Source of the DNA: Agrococcus sp. SL85
GTDB taxonomy: Bacteria > Actinomycetota > Actinomycetes > Actinomycetales > Microbacteriaceae
DNA: 64,000 nt
Assembly: GCF_026625845.1 (NCBI RefSeq)
Contig: NZ_CP113066.1
Span: 1,178,001-1,242,000 of the forward strand
Reading direction: 5' to 3'
Shown here: in pieces, positions 19,362 to 29,318 of the stretch
Layout: every line of letters starts with the position of its first letter
Position numbering within the stretch: position 1 is the stretch's first letter
Notes under the pieces: generated by a model
What the model saw: only the letters and a program-made list of their open reading frames with translations
Databases searched by the model: none
Told to the model about the DNA's origin: nothing
Program-made: the position numbers and the translations under genes

Positions 19362-19920
19362 ATGCCACGCCCCAACCGCAGCCGGGCCAAGGTGCTCGAG
19401 GCCGCGGCCGAGCTCGCCGCCCGCCGCGGCGTGAGCGCCACGACCGTCGACGACATCGCCGCGCTCGCGGGCGTCGCGAAGGGCAGCGTCTACTACTCCT
19501 TCCCCTCGAAGGAGGCCGTCTTCGAGGCCCTCATCGACGAGGCGATCGCCCGCGTCTCCCAGCGCATCCGCACCGCGCGGGACGGCGCCGACGACGGCGT
19601 CGCGACGGCCGCCGTCGCCCGCGCGCTGCTCGTGGGCCTCGAGGAGCAGCCGCACGTCGCGAAGGTCGTCGTGGGCGAGCTCTTCCGCACCGACCGCCCG
19701 TGGCGCGAGGCGCTCGCGGGCCACCGCGCGGTGCTGCTCGACGAGGCTCGCGGCGGCGCTCGCGGCCGACGGCCTGCCCGCCGAGCCGCTCGACGCCGCC
19801 GCCCGGCTCGGCGCGCTGGTCATGGTGGGCTTCGAGCGGCTCGCGTTCTCGCCCGAGCGCACGATCGCGCAGTGCGTCGCCGCCGTGGTGCCTGAGGCCT
19901 CCGGATCCGCTCCCCGATAG
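19362..19920 (+). CDS. TetR-family transcriptional regulator (one apparent frameshift)
   Basis: Corrected length 185 residues. The N-terminal helix-turn-helix is clear ([32 protein letters not shown], about residues 27-58). The ligand domain follows. An extra G in AGGCT at 19744-19748 shifts the frame after AVLLDE; removing it gives [22 protein letters not shown] and a stop TAG at 19918-19920. GAGGAGG ribosome site upstream. It is divergent from the ABC-YhgE pair over a palindromic operator, so autorepression and repression of that pair are likely. The stop codon is also part of the purA -10 element. Confidence 0.88.
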
Positions 19921-19923
19921 GCT
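19918..19923 (+). promoter_or_regulatory. purA -10 element TAGGCT overlapping the tetR stop codon
   Basis: TAGGCT (TANNNT) shares its TAG with the tetR amber stop. Transcription would begin about 19930, leaving a 29-base leader with the ribosome site GAGGGGAAG before the purA ATG. Confidence 0.5.
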
Positions 19924-19958
19924 GGGGCGTACGCCGAACCCGTCCGAGGGGAAGACCC

Positions 19959-21245
<1,287 letters not shown>

Positions 21246-21258
21246 CCCGCCCCGGCGC

Positions 21259-21316
21259 AACGTCTCTGCGCGCATCCCAGCCCCTCCTCGGGGCTCGGGA
21301 TGCGCGCAGCGACGTT
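21259..21316. repeat. 58-bp palindromic dispersed element, copy 1
   Basis: Starts AACGTC and ends GACGTT; inner arms TGCGCGCATCCC and GGGATGCGCGCA pair exactly, and a third stem GCCCC/GGGGC closes around the centre. It lies between the convergent purA and DinB-like genes and could terminate both. A second element of exactly the same length and ends is at 47298-47355 in a divergent region, so this is a dispersed family rather than only a terminator. Confidence 0.75.
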
Positions 21317-21942
21317 CATTCCGGCTCTCCGGCGGCGAGGATGCCGGCGAGGCCCGCCTCCGGGCGGCGGCCCGTGAGGAGGCGCAGGGCCTCGAGGCCC
21401 CGATCGCGGGCGGCCGCGCTGCCCGCCGCCAGCTGCAGGGCGTCGAGCACGAGCGCGGGCTCGGGCGTCCAGTCGAGGCCCGCGGCGTCGGCGATGTCGA
21501 CGCCGTGCACCGTGAGCTCGAAGCAGCGGGTGCGCAGGTACTCGTCGAGCCGCATGGCGTTGCCGCCGCCGCTGCCGACCGCCACGAGCCGATGCGGGTC
21601 GGACGCCTCCACGGCCGTGCTCGCCTCGTCCGCAAGTCGGCAGATGCGCGTGAGGAGGTCATCGCCGAGCTCGGCGGCCATCGCGCGACCGCGGGCCTCG
21701 ATCGCCGCGTCGTCGCCCTGCTGCCGCAGCACGACCCCCAGGTACTCCTCGGCGGACGCGATGGTCGCCTCCGCCGGGGCGGGGAGCCTGAGGTAGTCGA
21801 CGACGGTCGAGAGCGCCCGCGCGGTGTGGCCGATGAGCTCGCGGAGCGTCCACGCCCCGAGCCCGGGCCCGTCGAGCCGCTCGGCGGGCACGAGCTCGAC
21901 GAGCTCGACGAACCCGGACGCCGCCTTCGCGAACCTGCGCAT
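21316..21942 (-). CDS. DinB/maleylpyruvate isomerase-like protein (TIGR03086 type)
   Basis: About 208 residues in the four-helix DinB/MDMPI superfamily, which in actinobacteria includes mycothiol-dependent isomerases and transferases. The recognisable N-terminal pattern is LGAWTLRELIGHTARALSTVVDYL, with the metal-ligand His, and a second one is TRCFELTVHGVDIADA. The end is typical (TGRRPEAGLAGILA-like). Start is uncertain: the ATG at 21942 is preferred, but a GTG at 21957 is in frame and sits against a GGGAGG sequence. Substrate unknown. It converges on purA. Confidence 0.75.
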   Translation of the reverse strand: MRRFAKAASGFVELVELVPAERLDGPGLGAWTLRELIGHTARALSTVVDYLRLPAPAEATIASAEEYLGVVLRQQGDDAAIEARGRAMAAELGDDLLTRICRLADEASTAVEASDPHRLVAVGSGGGNAMRLDEYLRTRCFELTVHGVDIADAAGLDWTPEPALVLDALQLAAGSAAARDRGLEALRLLTGRRPEAGLAGILAAGEPE

Positions 21943-22161
21943 GCCGCATGGTCGCACCTCCCGTACCCGGGCGTCGAGGGCAGGTCGGCTGGGCGCGGCA
22001 CGGCCTGCGCGGTGCGCGGTCGCAGTCGCGGCGCGCGGCGCGGCGCCGGGCGCGGCCAGAGGATCCGACCCGGCATGCGCGCCTCAGCCCTGAGGAGGAT
22101 GCGCCTCCACCGCGAGGGCGGGATCCGAGGCGGCGTCCACGTCGCGCTGAGGCGGCCCGGC

Positions 22162-22167
22162 TAGCGT
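22162..22167 (+). promoter_or_regulatory. -10 element TAGCGT before the 12-codon leader ORF
   Basis: TAGCGT (TANNNT); the last T is 7 bases before the ATG at 22174. Transcription should begin on that ATG, not on the downstream glycosyltransferase GTG. Confidence 0.5.
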
Positions 22168-22173
22168 CGCACC

Positions 22174-22212
22174 ATGCAGCCCCGCCTCGACCGCATCCCG
22201 GCGGCCGCGTGA
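22174..22212 (+). CDS. Possible 12-residue leaderless leader peptide
   Basis: ATG at 22174 opens a short frame encoding MQPRLDRIPAAA and ending in TGA at 22210-22212. The stop overlaps the GTG start of the glycosyltransferase (GTGA, 22209-22212), the usual arrangement for translational coupling, while the ATG is at the exact position expected for a leaderless transcript. The glycosyltransferase itself has no ribosome site, so re-initiation after this peptide would explain its translation. Real expression is unproven. Confidence 0.45.
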   Translation: MQPRLDRIPAAA

Positions 22213-23774
22213 CCCGCCTCGCGCCGCTCCCCACCGAGCGGCAGCAGCGCCCGCGGCCGCTCGCCCGCATCGCGCCCGTCGCGCTCCTGCTGCTCGCCTG
22301 GTCGCTGCTGGCAGGTGCCGCGGGACTCGCGCTCGCGATGCTCGCGACCCCCGTCCACGCGTTCGGCTGGGCGCTCCTCGTGCCGGCCGCGGCGGCGCTC
22401 GGGCTCGCCGCGCTCGTCGGCCTGCGCACCGCGGCGATGCTCGTGGCCGCGCGCCGCGCGCCGGGGCCCGGGGCGCCGCTCCCGGCCTCCGACGATCGCG
22501 CGCGCGTCGCGATCCTCTACCCGGTCGCCGACGACTTCCGCGCCGACGTCGTGCGGCGCAGCGCGCGCCAGACGCATCCCGACACGCGGACCGTCGTGCT
22601 CGACGACTCGCGCGACCCGGTGGTGCGACGGCGGATCGACGCGCTCGTGGCCGAGGGCGGCGTCGAGGTGCACCGCCGCGCGGCGCGGCAGGGCGCCAAG
22701 GCCGGCAACCTCAACGCCTGGCTCGCGGCGCACGGGCACGAGGTCGAGCACGTCGTCGTGCTCGACGCCGACCAGGAGGCCGAGCCCGAGCTCGTCGCCA
22801 GGGCGCTCGCGCGCGCCCACCGGGATCCGGCCATCGCCGTCGTGCAGGGCGCGGTGCGCTCGCGCACGGGCACGACCGCGTTCCAGCGCGACTTCGCGCC
22901 GCTGTTCGACCGCCACGCGCGCTCGCAGCTGGCGGCGCGGCAGGCGCTCGGCGTCGATGCGTTCTGCGGGCGCGGGGCGCTGCTGGAGGTGGCGGCGGTG
23001 CGCGCGTGCGGCGGCTTCCCGGAGCTCGTCATGGAGGACACGGCGCTCACGATCGAGCTCGCGCGGCGCGGCCGCCGGATCGTCGCGGCGCCGGAGGCGG
23101 TCTCGTTCGAGGACGCCCCCATCGATCACGCCGCCTTCGCGGTGCAGTTCGGCAAGTTCACCGAGGGGGCCGTGCAGCTGCTCGCGGGCGCGGCCGGCGC
23201 GGCCGGGGATGCGCGGCTGCCCGTGCGTCGCCGCCTCGACCTGCTCCTCGAGCTGCTGATGCCCGTGGCGGCGGCGGTCGTGCCGACGGTGCTGTTCGCC
23301 TTCGCGGTGGCGGCGGCCGCGACGGGCGCGCCGCCCTTCCCGTGGCAGCTGGGCCTCATGCTCGGGGCGCTCGGCGTGCTCCCGCTCCTGCCGGCGATCC
23401 GCGACCGCATCCGCGAGCGCGGACCGCTGCGCGCGCTGGCCTTCGCCTTCCGCGCCTCGATGCTCTACGCCTCGGTCGGCGTCGTCGCGGTCCGCGCCCT
23501 CGTGCGCGTCGCGATCTCGGGCCGTGCGCGGTTCCGCATCACGCCGAAGGCGGTCGCGGGCGGCGACCGCGTGCAGGCGGTGCTCCGTCGGGCACCGGAG
23601 GTGCTCGCCGCGGTCGCCGCGGTGCTGCTCTCGACCGCGCTCGCGGGTGCGCCCGCCGCCGCGATGCCGTTCGTCGGGATCGCGGCGGCGGCCCTCGCCT
23701 TCGGCCTCCGCGACGCCTCGGTGCCGGTGCGTCGGCCGATCGCGGCCGTCGGCGCGGAGCCCGCCGACGCCTAG
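22209..23774 (+). CDS. Family 2 membrane glycosyltransferase
   Basis: 521-residue inner-membrane processive-type glycosyltransferase. Two N-terminal TM segments (about 20-47 and 52-72) precede the GT-A domain, which has Asp-Ala-Asp (186-188, VVLDADQ) for metal/nucleotide-sugar binding and the catalytic-base-like MED (275-277). The usual QxxRW is degenerate (QFGKF, 313-317). Three or four C-terminal TM segments follow. It resembles cellulose-synthase-like exopolysaccharide enzymes; the sugar is not predictable. GTG start at 22209 overlaps the stop of a short upstream ORF. The TAG stop is part of the next gene's -10 element. Confidence 0.82.
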   Translation: MTRLAPLPTERQQRPRPLARIAPVALLLLAWSLLAGAAGLALAMLATPVHAFGWALLVPAAAALGLAALVGLRTAAMLVAARRAPGPGAPLPASDDRARVAILYPVADDFRADVVRRSARQTHPDTRTVVLDDSRDPVVRRRIDALVAEGGVEVHRRAARQGAKAGNLNAWLAAHGHEVEHVVVLDADQEAEPELVARALARAHRDPAIAVVQGAVRSRTGTTAFQRDFAPLFDRHARSQLAARQALGVDAFCGRGALLEVAAVRACGGFPELVMEDTALTIELARRGRRIVAAPEAVSFEDAPIDHAAFAVQFGKFTEGAVQLLAGAAGAAGDARLPVRRRLDLLLELLMPVAAAVVPTVLFAFAVAAAATGAPPFPWQLGLMLGALGVLPLLPAIRDRIRERGPLRALAFAFRASMLYASVGVVAVRALVRVAISGRARFRITPKAVAGGDRVQAVLRRAPEVLAAVAAVLLSTALAGAPAAAMPFVGIAAAALAFGLRDASVPVRRPIAAVGAEPADA

Positions 23775-23777
23775 GCT
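23772..23777 (+). promoter_or_regulatory. -10 element TAGGCT overlapping the glycosyltransferase stop codon
   Basis: The amber stop at 23772-23774 is the first half of TAGGCT (TANNNT); the last T is 8 bases before the chorismate mutase ATG at 23785, so the mRNA is leaderless or nearly so. Confidence 0.5.
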
Positions 23778-23784
23778 GGGAGGC

Positions 23785-24084
23785 ATGACGAGCCCCGAGG
23801 AGCAGCTGCAGCGCTACCGCGCGAGCATCGACAACGTCGACGCCGTGCTGATCCACACGCTCGCGGAGCGCTTCAAGCTCACGCAGGCCGTCGGCGAGCT
23901 CAAGGCGCGGCACGGGATGCCGCCGAGCGACCCCGGCCGCGAGGGCCGCCAGATCGCGCGCCTGCGCCGCCTCGCCGAGGACGCCGAGCTCGACCCGGAG
24001 TTCGCCGAGAAGTTCATCACGTTCGTGATCGCGGAGGTCATCCACCACCACGAGCGCATCGCCTCGGGCGACGCGGCCGACTGA
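23785..24084 (+). CDS. Chorismate mutase, AroQ (CM_2) type
   Basis: 99-residue helical enzyme converting chorismate to prephenate for phenylalanine and tyrosine synthesis. The AroQ pattern is clear: RASIDNVDAVLIHTLAERFKLTQAVGELKARHGMPPSDPGRE, supplying the Arg/Lys residues that bind the substrate, and a C-terminal helix FITFVIAEVIHHHERI. No signal peptide, so it is the cytoplasmic intracellular form, which in actinobacteria is usually activated by DAHP synthase. Independent promoter; no other aro gene is nearby. Confidence 0.9.
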   Translation: MTSPEEQLQRYRASIDNVDAVLIHTLAERFKLTQAVGELKARHGMPPSDPGREGRQIARLRRLAEDAELDPEFAEKFITFVIAEVIHHHERIASGDAAD

Positions 24085-24087
24085 GCC

Positions 24088-24160
24088 GGGCCGTCGGCTC
24101 CCGCACCGATCGGCGGGTCGGGCGCCGGGCGCGCCGGCCGATCGGTGCCCGAACGGCCCG
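24088..24160. terminator. Long convergent hairpin after the chorismate mutase gene
   Basis: Inner 12-bp perfect arms GCACCGATCGGC (24103-24114) and GCCGATCGGTGC (24137-24148), and outer arms CGGGCCGT and ACGGCCCG, lie between two convergent genes. Serves as a bidirectional terminator candidate. Confidence 0.65.
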
Positions 24161-24174
24161 CGCAGGCGGCCGGC

Positions 24175-24639
24175 TCAGGCGGCGCGCTCCGCCGACGCGG
24201 CGATGTCGTCGAGGTCCTGCTGCATCGCCTTCCGGGTGGCGGCGAGGCCGAGGCCCGAGGTGAGCCTCGCGGCGGCGCGCTGCAGCCACGAGGTGCTCTG
24301 CAGCGTGCCCGCGAACGACATCGTGAGCAGCGTGCCGGCGGCTGCGGGCTCCACACGCAGCACCGAGCGGTAGGCGACGCCGTGCGCGTCCGCGGCGATC
24401 GTGGTGGAGCGGCCCTCGTCGATGCCGACGACCTCCATCTCCTCGCTCGCCTCGCGGCCCAGCATCGTGCGAGTCTCGCGCCAGCGCGTGCCGACGCCGT
24501 AGGCGGGGCCGGCGAGCCGCTCGATGCGCGTCACGCCCGAGAGCACCGCGGCCGTGCCGTCGAGGTCGGTGATGATCGCCCACACCCGCTCCGGCGCGGC
24601 GGCGATCTCGCGGGACAGCGTCAGCTCCATGTCTGCCAT
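24175..24639 (-). CDS. SRPBCC-family protein (Polyketide_cyc2-like)
   Basis: 154-residue protein starting MADMELTLSREIAAAPERVWAIITDLDGTAAVLSG, the characteristic SRPBCC opening. The pattern continues GVGTRWRETRTMLGREASEEMEVVGI and ends in a long helix (ATRKAMQQDLDDIAASAERA). It probably binds a hydrophobic ligand; no partner is evident. A TTGGAT sequence (complement of 24646-24651) sits at the exact spacing for a leaderless start at the ATG 24639, close to the TANNNT rule. A start three codons later (MELTL) is possible. Confidence 0.8.
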   Translation of the reverse strand: MADMELTLSREIAAAPERVWAIITDLDGTAAVLSGVTRIERLAGPAYGVGTRWRETRTMLGREASEEMEVVGIDEGRSTTIAADAHGVAYRSVLRVEPAAAGTLLTMSFAGTLQSTSWLQRAAARLTSGLGLAATRKAMQQDLDDIAASAERAA

Positions 24640-24670
24640 GGGCCCATCCAACCGCACGAGTGCCGACGCC

Positions 24671-24729
24671 GGAACGGCCCGGCGGGCGGCCGACGCGGAG
24701 ACCGCGTCCACCGTCCGCCGGGCCGTTCC
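24671..24729 (-). terminator. purL terminator hairpin
   Basis: Perfect 15-bp arms GGAACGGCCCGGCGG (24671-24685) and its reverse complement (24715-24729), located 13 bases past the purL stop and before the next minus-strand gene. A smaller GACGCGG/CCGCGTC stem can form within the loop. Confidence 0.65.
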
Positions 24730-24742
24730 CAGCGGGGGCGGG

Positions 24743-27034
24743 TCAGGCGCTGAAGCGCTCCCGGATGGGCGCGCGGTTCGCGGCGCGCAGCGCCTCGAGC
24801 GGGAGCGTCGCGACGTCCTGGATCTCGACGGTCCCCGAGGTCGCGTCGGTCACGCCGATGCGCAGCACGGGCACGCCGCGCGCCTCGCACATGCCGGTGA
24901 ACTTCACCTCGTCCTCGCGGGCGACGGCGACCAGCGCTCGCGCGCCCGACTCCGAGAACAGCGCGGCCGTCGCGTCGACGCCGTCGCGCTCCTGCAGCGA
25001 GTCGGTCCAGATGCGGGCGCCGATGCCGAAGCGCAGCGCGCCCTCGACGAGCGCCATGCCGAGCCCGCCCTCCGAGAGGTCGTGCGCGGCGGTCGCGAGG
25101 CCCTCGAAGGCGATGCCCCGCATGAGGCCTGCGAGCGCCGCCTCGGCGGCGAGGTCGGCCTTGGGCGGCAGGCCGCCCAGGTGGTCGTGGATCGTGCCCG
25201 CCCAGGCCGAGCCGCCCAGCTCGTCGTGCGTCGTGCCGAGCAGGAACAGCGCCTGGCCGTCGTCCTGCCAGCCCGAGGGGATGCGGCGGTCGACGTCGTC
25301 GATGATGCCGAGCACGCCCACGACGGGGGTCGGGTGGATCTGCGTCTCGCCCGTCTGGTTGTAGAACGACACGTTGCCGCCCGTGACCGGGATCGAGAGC
25401 TCGACGCAGGCGTCGGCGAGGCCGTCGACGGCCTCCGCGAACTGCCACATGACGGCAGGGATCTCGGGGTTGCCGAAGTTGAGGCAGTCGGAGACGCCCA
25501 CGGGCGTCGCGCCCGTGACGGCGACGTTGCGGTACGCCTCGGCGAGCGCGAGCCTCGCGCCCTCGCGCGGGTCGAGCTGGCAGTAGCGGCCGTTCGCGTC
25601 GACCGCGACCGAGAAGCCGAGACCCGACTCCTCGTCGATGCGCACCATGCCGGCATCGTCGGGCGTCGAGAGCGCCGTGTTGCCGAGCACGTAGTCGTCG
25701 TACTGGTCGGTGATCCACGAGGCGTCGGCGAGGTTCGGCGAGCCCACGAGGCGCAGCAGCTGCTCGCCGAGCTCGGCGCCCGTCGCGCGGGGGAGCGCGG
25801 AGGCCGAGTCGGCCTGCAGCGCGTCGAGCCACTCGGGGCGTGCCATCGGGCGGTCGTAGACGGGGGAGTCGACGGCGACCGTCTTGGGGTCGACGTCGAC
25901 GATGACCTCGCCGGAGTGCGTGATGACGAGGCGGCCGTCGCCCGTGACCTCGCCGAGCACGCTCGTCTCGACGTCCCACTTGCCGGTGATGGCGAGGAAT
26001 GCGTCGAGCTGCTCGGGCGCGACGACCGCCATCATGCGCTCCTGCGACTCCGACATGAGGATCTCCTCGGCCGTGAGCGTGGGGTCGCGCAGCAGCACGT
26101 GGTCGAGCTCGACCCGCATGCCCGAGTCGCCGTTGGCGGCGAGCTCGGAGGTGGCGCACGAGATGCCGGCCGCGCCGAGGTCCTGGATGCCCTCCACGAC
26201 GCCCGCGGCGTAGAGCTCGAGGCAGCACTCGATGAGCACCTTCTCGGCGAAGGGGTCGCCCACCTGCACGGCGGGGCGCTTGGCGGGACCCTCGTCGTCG
26301 AACGACTCGGAGGCGAGGATCGAGGCGCCGCCGATGCCGTCGCCGCCGGTGCGGGCGCCGAAGAGCACGACCTTGTTGCCGACGCCCGTGGCGTTGGCGA
26401 GGTGGAGGTCCTCGTGGCGCAGCACGCCCACGGCGAGCGCGTTGACGAGCGGGTTGCCCTGGTAGACGGCGTCGAAGACCGTCTCGCCGCCGATGTTCGG
26501 GAGGCCCAGGCAGTTGCCGTAGAACGAGATGCCCGAGGTCACGCCGTGCACGACGCGCGCGGTGTCGGGATGGTCGATCGCGCCGAAGCGCAGCGCGTCC
26601 ATGACGGCCACGGGGCGCGCGCCCATCGAGATGATGTCGCGCACGATGCCGCCGACGCCCGTCGCGGCGCCCTGGAAGGGCTCGACGAACGAGGGGTGGT
26701 TGTGCGACTCCACCTTGAAGGTGACGGCCCAGCCCTCGCCCGCGTCGATGACGCCGGCGTTCTGGCCCATGCCCACCATCAGGCGCTCGCGCATCTCGGG
26801 GGTGACCTTCTGGCCGAAGGTGCGCAGGTGCGTCTTCGACGACTTGTACGAGCAGTGCTCGCTCCACATCACCGAGTACATCGCGAGCTCGGCGCTCGTG
26901 GGCCTGCGGCCGAGGATCTCGCGGATGCGCTCGTACTCGTCGGGCTTCAGCCCCAGCGCTGCGTAGGGCTGCTCGCGCTCCGGCGTGGATGCGGCGACCT
27001 CGACGGTGTCACGGGGCGGGCGGGATGCGGTCAC
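24743..27034 (-). CDS. purL: Phosphoribosylformylglycinamidine synthase subunit PurL
   Basis: 763-residue ATP-dependent synthetase subunit that makes FGAM from FGAR using ammonia from PurQ. It is the small-type PurL that works with PurS and PurQ. Signature segments include [48 protein letters not shown] and the C-terminal [17 protein letters not shown] start with GAGGAGAG ribosome site; a TAGGCT -10 lies at 27068-27073 (minus strand), giving a leader of about 27 bases. purQ and purS are on the same strand but separated by two unrelated genes. Confidence 0.97.
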   Translation of the reverse strand: MTASRPPRDTVEVAASTPEREQPYAALGLKPDEYERIREILGRRPTSAELAMYSVMWSEHCSYKSSKTHLRTFGQKVTPEMRERLMVGMGQNAGVIDAGEGWAVTFKVESHNHPSFVEPFQGAATGVGGIVRDIISMGARPVAVMDALRFGAIDHPDTARVVHGVTSGISFYGNCLGLPNIGGETVFDAVYQGNPLVNALAVGVLRHEDLHLANATGVGNKVVLFGARTGGDGIGGASILASESFDDEGPAKRPAVQVGDPFAEKVLIECCLELYAAGVVEGIQDLGAAGISCATSELAANGDSGMRVELDHVLLRDPTLTAEEILMSESQERMMAVVAPEQLDAFLAITGKWDVETSVLGEVTGDGRLVITHSGEVIVDVDPKTVAVDSPVYDRPMARPEWLDALQADSASALPRATGAELGEQLLRLVGSPNLADASWITDQYDDYVLGNTALSTPDDAGMVRIDEESGLGFSVAVDANGRYCQLDPREGARLALAEAYRNVAVTGATPVGVSDCLNFGNPEIPAVMWQFAEAVDGLADACVELSIPVTGGNVSFYNQTGETQIHPTPVVGVLGIIDDVDRRIPSGWQDDGQALFLLGTTHDELGGSAWAGTIHDHLGGLPPKADLAAEAALAGLMRGIAFEGLATAAHDLSEGGLGMALVEGALRFGIGARIWTDSLQERDGVDATAALFSESGARALVAVAREDEVKFTGMCEARGVPVLRIGVTDATSGTVEIQDVATLPLEALRAANRAPIRERFSA

Positions 27035-27067
27035 GGCTCTCCTCGAGCTTGCGGCGGCGGTGCTGCC

Positions 27068-27073
27068 AGCCTA
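27068..27073 (-). promoter_or_regulatory. purL -10 element TAGGCT
   Basis: Minus-strand TAGGCT (TANNNT). Start of transcription would be near 27061, leaving a 27-base leader containing GAGGAGAG before the GTG at 27034. Confidence 0.5.
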
Positions 27074-27105
27074 CCGCCGTCCGCGATCCCGGATCGGCCC
27101 GCGCG

Positions 27106-27597
27106 TCAGGCGAACCACTCGCTCGGCGGGCCCGCCTGCAGCAGCACGGCGAAGACGATCGCGACGACCGCGAGCACGACGAGGGCCGTGAGGATCGGGT
27201 GGCGGACGGCCCAGCGGAAGAGGCGGTCGATCGCGCTCGCGTCGCGCGGGTCGTCGCCCGCCTCGGTGCGCCAGCCGCCCGCGAGCAGCCCGCGGCGCGC
27301 GATGCGGCGCTCCCACGGGATCGTCGCGTAGGGGATGACGGCGGTGACGATGCCGACCAGGATCGTGCCGGCGCGCCAGCGCTGGTTGCGGCCGACCACG
27401 AGCTGCATCGCGCCGTAGGCGAGGAAGACGAAGCCGTGGATGGGGCCGGCGATCGGCACCGCCCAGTCCTGCCCGGCGCCGTAGCGCAGCACCATCGCGG
27501 CGATGAGGAGCGTCCACGTGATGGCCTCGGCGATCGCGAGGGCACGGTAGAGCCGCTCGGGAGTGAGGCCGGTGGTCGTCGAGGTCGCCGCGGTCAT
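27106..27597 (-). CDS. DUF3817 membrane protein
   Basis: 163-residue membrane protein with three or four hydrophobic helices (about 23-42, 48-68, 77-93, 135-155). The conserved DUF3817 pattern is seen in LYRALAIAEAITWTLLI and GPIHGFVFLAYGAMQLVVG, the latter carrying the conserved His. Function unknown. Leaderless: TAGGCT at 27604-27609 (minus strand) ends 7 bases before the ATG at 27597. It lies between purL and the acyl-CoA ligase on the same strand. Confidence 0.85.
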   Translation of the reverse strand: MTAATSTTTGLTPERLYRALAIAEAITWTLLIAAMVLRYGAGQDWAVPIAGPIHGFVFLAYGAMQLVVGRNQRWRAGTILVGIVTAVIPYATIPWERRIARRGLLAGGWRTEAGDDPRDASAIDRLFRWAVRHPILTALVVLAVVAIVFAVLLQAGPPSEWFA

Positions 27598-27603
27598 GCA
27601 GAC

Positions 27604-27609
27604 AGCCTA
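27604..27609 (-). promoter_or_regulatory. -10 element TAGGCT, leaderless promoter of the DUF3817 gene
   Basis: TAGGCT on the minus strand, last T 7 bases before the start codon at 27597; no ribosome site between. Confidence 0.55.
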
Positions 27610-27640
27610 CACTCCGGGCGATGCCGACCGCAGGCCCGTG

Positions 27641-27704
27641 CGCGCCGGGCCTCAGCCGCGCAGGTCCTCAGCCGCGCCGGGCCTCAGCCGCGCCGGGCCT
27701 CAGC
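27641..27704. repeat. Four tandem 16-bp repeats over the end of the acyl-CoA ligase gene
   Basis: Four head-to-tail units (27641-27656, 27657-27672, 27673-27688, 27689-27704); units 1, 3 and 4 are identical (CGCGCCGGGCCTCAGC) and unit 2 differs at two or three bases, matching the coding bases just beyond. The ligase stop codon (TCA at 27700-27702) lies in the last unit. Same unit length, same position and a similar GCCTCA core as the array at 16586-16649. Confidence 0.85.
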
Positions 27705-29265
27705 CGCGCAGGTCCTTCCGCAGGATCTTCCCCGAGGCCGACTTCGGGATGGCCTCGACGAACTCGACCGCCCGCACCCGCTTGTACGGCGCGAGGCGCT
27801 CGGCCACGAACGCCATGACCGACTCGGCGGTCGCGCCCTCTGCGGCGCGCACGACGAACGCCTTCGGGATCTCGCCCGCCTCCTCGTCCGGCACGCCCAC
27901 GACCGCGGCGTCGGCGACCTCGGGGCTCGTGAGCAGCAGCGCCTCGAGCTCCGCGGGCGCCACCTGGTAGCCCTTGTGCTTGATGAGCTCCTTGCGGCGA
28001 TCCACGATCGCCACGTTGCCGTCGGCGTCGACCTCCGCGATGTCGCCGGTGTGCAGGAAGCCGTCGGCGTCGATGGTCTCGGCCGTCGCGGCCTCGTTGC
28101 CGAGGTAGCCGAGCATGACGTTGGGGCCGCGCACCCACAGCTCGCCGCGGGCCGAGACGCCCTCGGTCGGCAGCGGCACGTCCTCGCCGGTCTCGAGGTC
28201 GACGATGCGCGACTGCATGTTGGGGATCGTGGGGCCCGAGGTGCGCAGCGGCGCGCGGGAGCCGCGCGGCGTCACGTGCGAGACGGGCGAGAGCTCGGTC
28301 ATGCCGTAGCCCTGCAGCATCTCGACGCCGAGCCGCGCCTCGACCGCGCGGCCCAGCGCCTCGTCGAGCGGTGCCGCACCCGACATGATCGTGTGCAGGC
28401 TCGAGAGGTCCCGGCCCTCGACCATCGGATGCTTCGCGAGCGCGACCGCGATGGGCGGCGCGATGAACGCGAAGGTGATGCGCTGCTCCTCGAGGATCCG
28501 CAGGAACTCCGCGAGGTCGAAGCGCGGCATCGTCACGAGCGTCGCCCGCTGGTGCAGCGCGATGTTCAGCAGCACGGTCATGCCGTAGATGTGGAAGAAG
28601 GGCAGCACGGCGACCACGCGGTCCTCGGCGCGCACGTCGATGAGCGAGATGCACTGCACGACGTTCGCGACGAGGTTGCGGTGCGAGAGCATGACGCCCT
28701 TCGGGGCGCCCGTCGTGCCGGAGGAGTAGGGGAGCACCGCCACGTGCGTCGCCGGGTCGATCTCGACCTCGGGCGCGGGGCGGCCCTCCGCGAGCAGGTC
28801 GGCGAGGCTCGCATGCCCCTCGAGGCCGTCGAGCACGACGATCCGCTCGGCGCCGATCCCTTGTGCCGCCGCGGCCTCGAGCGCGGGGCCCGCGAGCGGC
28901 GAGACGGTGAGCACCATCGTGGCGCCGGAGTCGGCCAGCTGCTTCTCGATCTCGCCCGCGGTGAGGAGCGCGTTCACGGTCGTCGCGGTCGCGCCGGCGC
29001 GGAGGATCCCGTGGAAGGCGACCGCGAAGGCCGGCACGTTCGGGCTGTGGAGCGCGACGACGTCGCCGACGCCGACGCCGCGCGCGGCGAGGGCGCCCGC
29101 GAGCGCCGACGCGCGATCGATGAGCTCCCCGTAGGTCGTGGCGGCGCCGGAGCTGCCGTCGACGAGCGCCGTGCGGTCGCGGTCGGCGTCGCTCAGCTCG
29201 CCGAAGAGCAGGTCGAAGACGCCCACCTCGGGGATCTCGACGGGGGCGTGGGGGCTCTCGAACAT
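27700..29265 (-). CDS. AMP-dependent acyl-CoA synthetase, 4-coumarate--CoA ligase type
   Basis: 521-residue ANL-superfamily enzyme that activates a carboxylic acid as acyl-AMP and transfers it to CoA. All core motifs are present: the phosphate loop YSSGTTGAPKGV (about 177-188), GYGMTELSPVSH, the hinge region HTGDIAEVD...IVDRRKELIKHKGYQVAPAELE, and the catalytic Lys513 in SASGKILRKDLRG. The natural acid (fatty or aromatic) cannot be told. Placed between purQ and the DUF3817 gene with its own promoter; the ribosome site lies in a perfect hairpin arm. Confidence 0.88.
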   Translation of the reverse strand: MFESPHAPVEIPEVGVFDLLFGELSDADRDRTALVDGSSGAATTYGELIDRASALAGALAARGVGVGDVVALHSPNVPAFAVAFHGILRAGATATTVNALLTAGEIEKQLADSGATMVLTVSPLAGPALEAAAAQGIGAERIVVLDGLEGHASLADLLAEGRPAPEVEIDPATHVAVLPYSSGTTGAPKGVMLSHRNLVANVVQCISLIDVRAEDRVVAVLPFFHIYGMTVLLNIALHQRATLVTMPRFDLAEFLRILEEQRITFAFIAPPIAVALAKHPMVEGRDLSSLHTIMSGAAPLDEALGRAVEARLGVEMLQGYGMTELSPVSHVTPRGSRAPLRTSGPTIPNMQSRIVDLETGEDVPLPTEGVSARGELWVRGPNVMLGYLGNEAATAETIDADGFLHTGDIAEVDADGNVAIVDRRKELIKHKGYQVAPAELEALLLTSPEVADAAVVGVPDEEAGEIPKAFVVRAAEGATAESVMAFVAERLAPYKRVRAVEFVEAIPKSASGKILRKDLRG

Positions 29266-29270
29266 CCGGA

Positions 29271-29301
29271 CTCCTTCGTCTGCGGTGTGCGAAGGAGCAT
29301 A
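29271..29301 (-). promoter_or_regulatory. Promoter and ribosome-site hairpin of the acyl-CoA ligase
   Basis: On the minus strand a -10 TATGCT (complement of 29296-29301) is followed by CTCCTTCG (29290-29297), an 11-base loop and CGAAGGAG (29271-29278), an exact 8-bp stem whose 3' arm is the ribosome-binding site, 6 bases before the ATG. As DNA the same dyad could be an operator; as RNA it would hide the ribosome site. Confidence 0.5.
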
Positions 29302-29318
29302 GGCCGCCCGGCTCGGCG

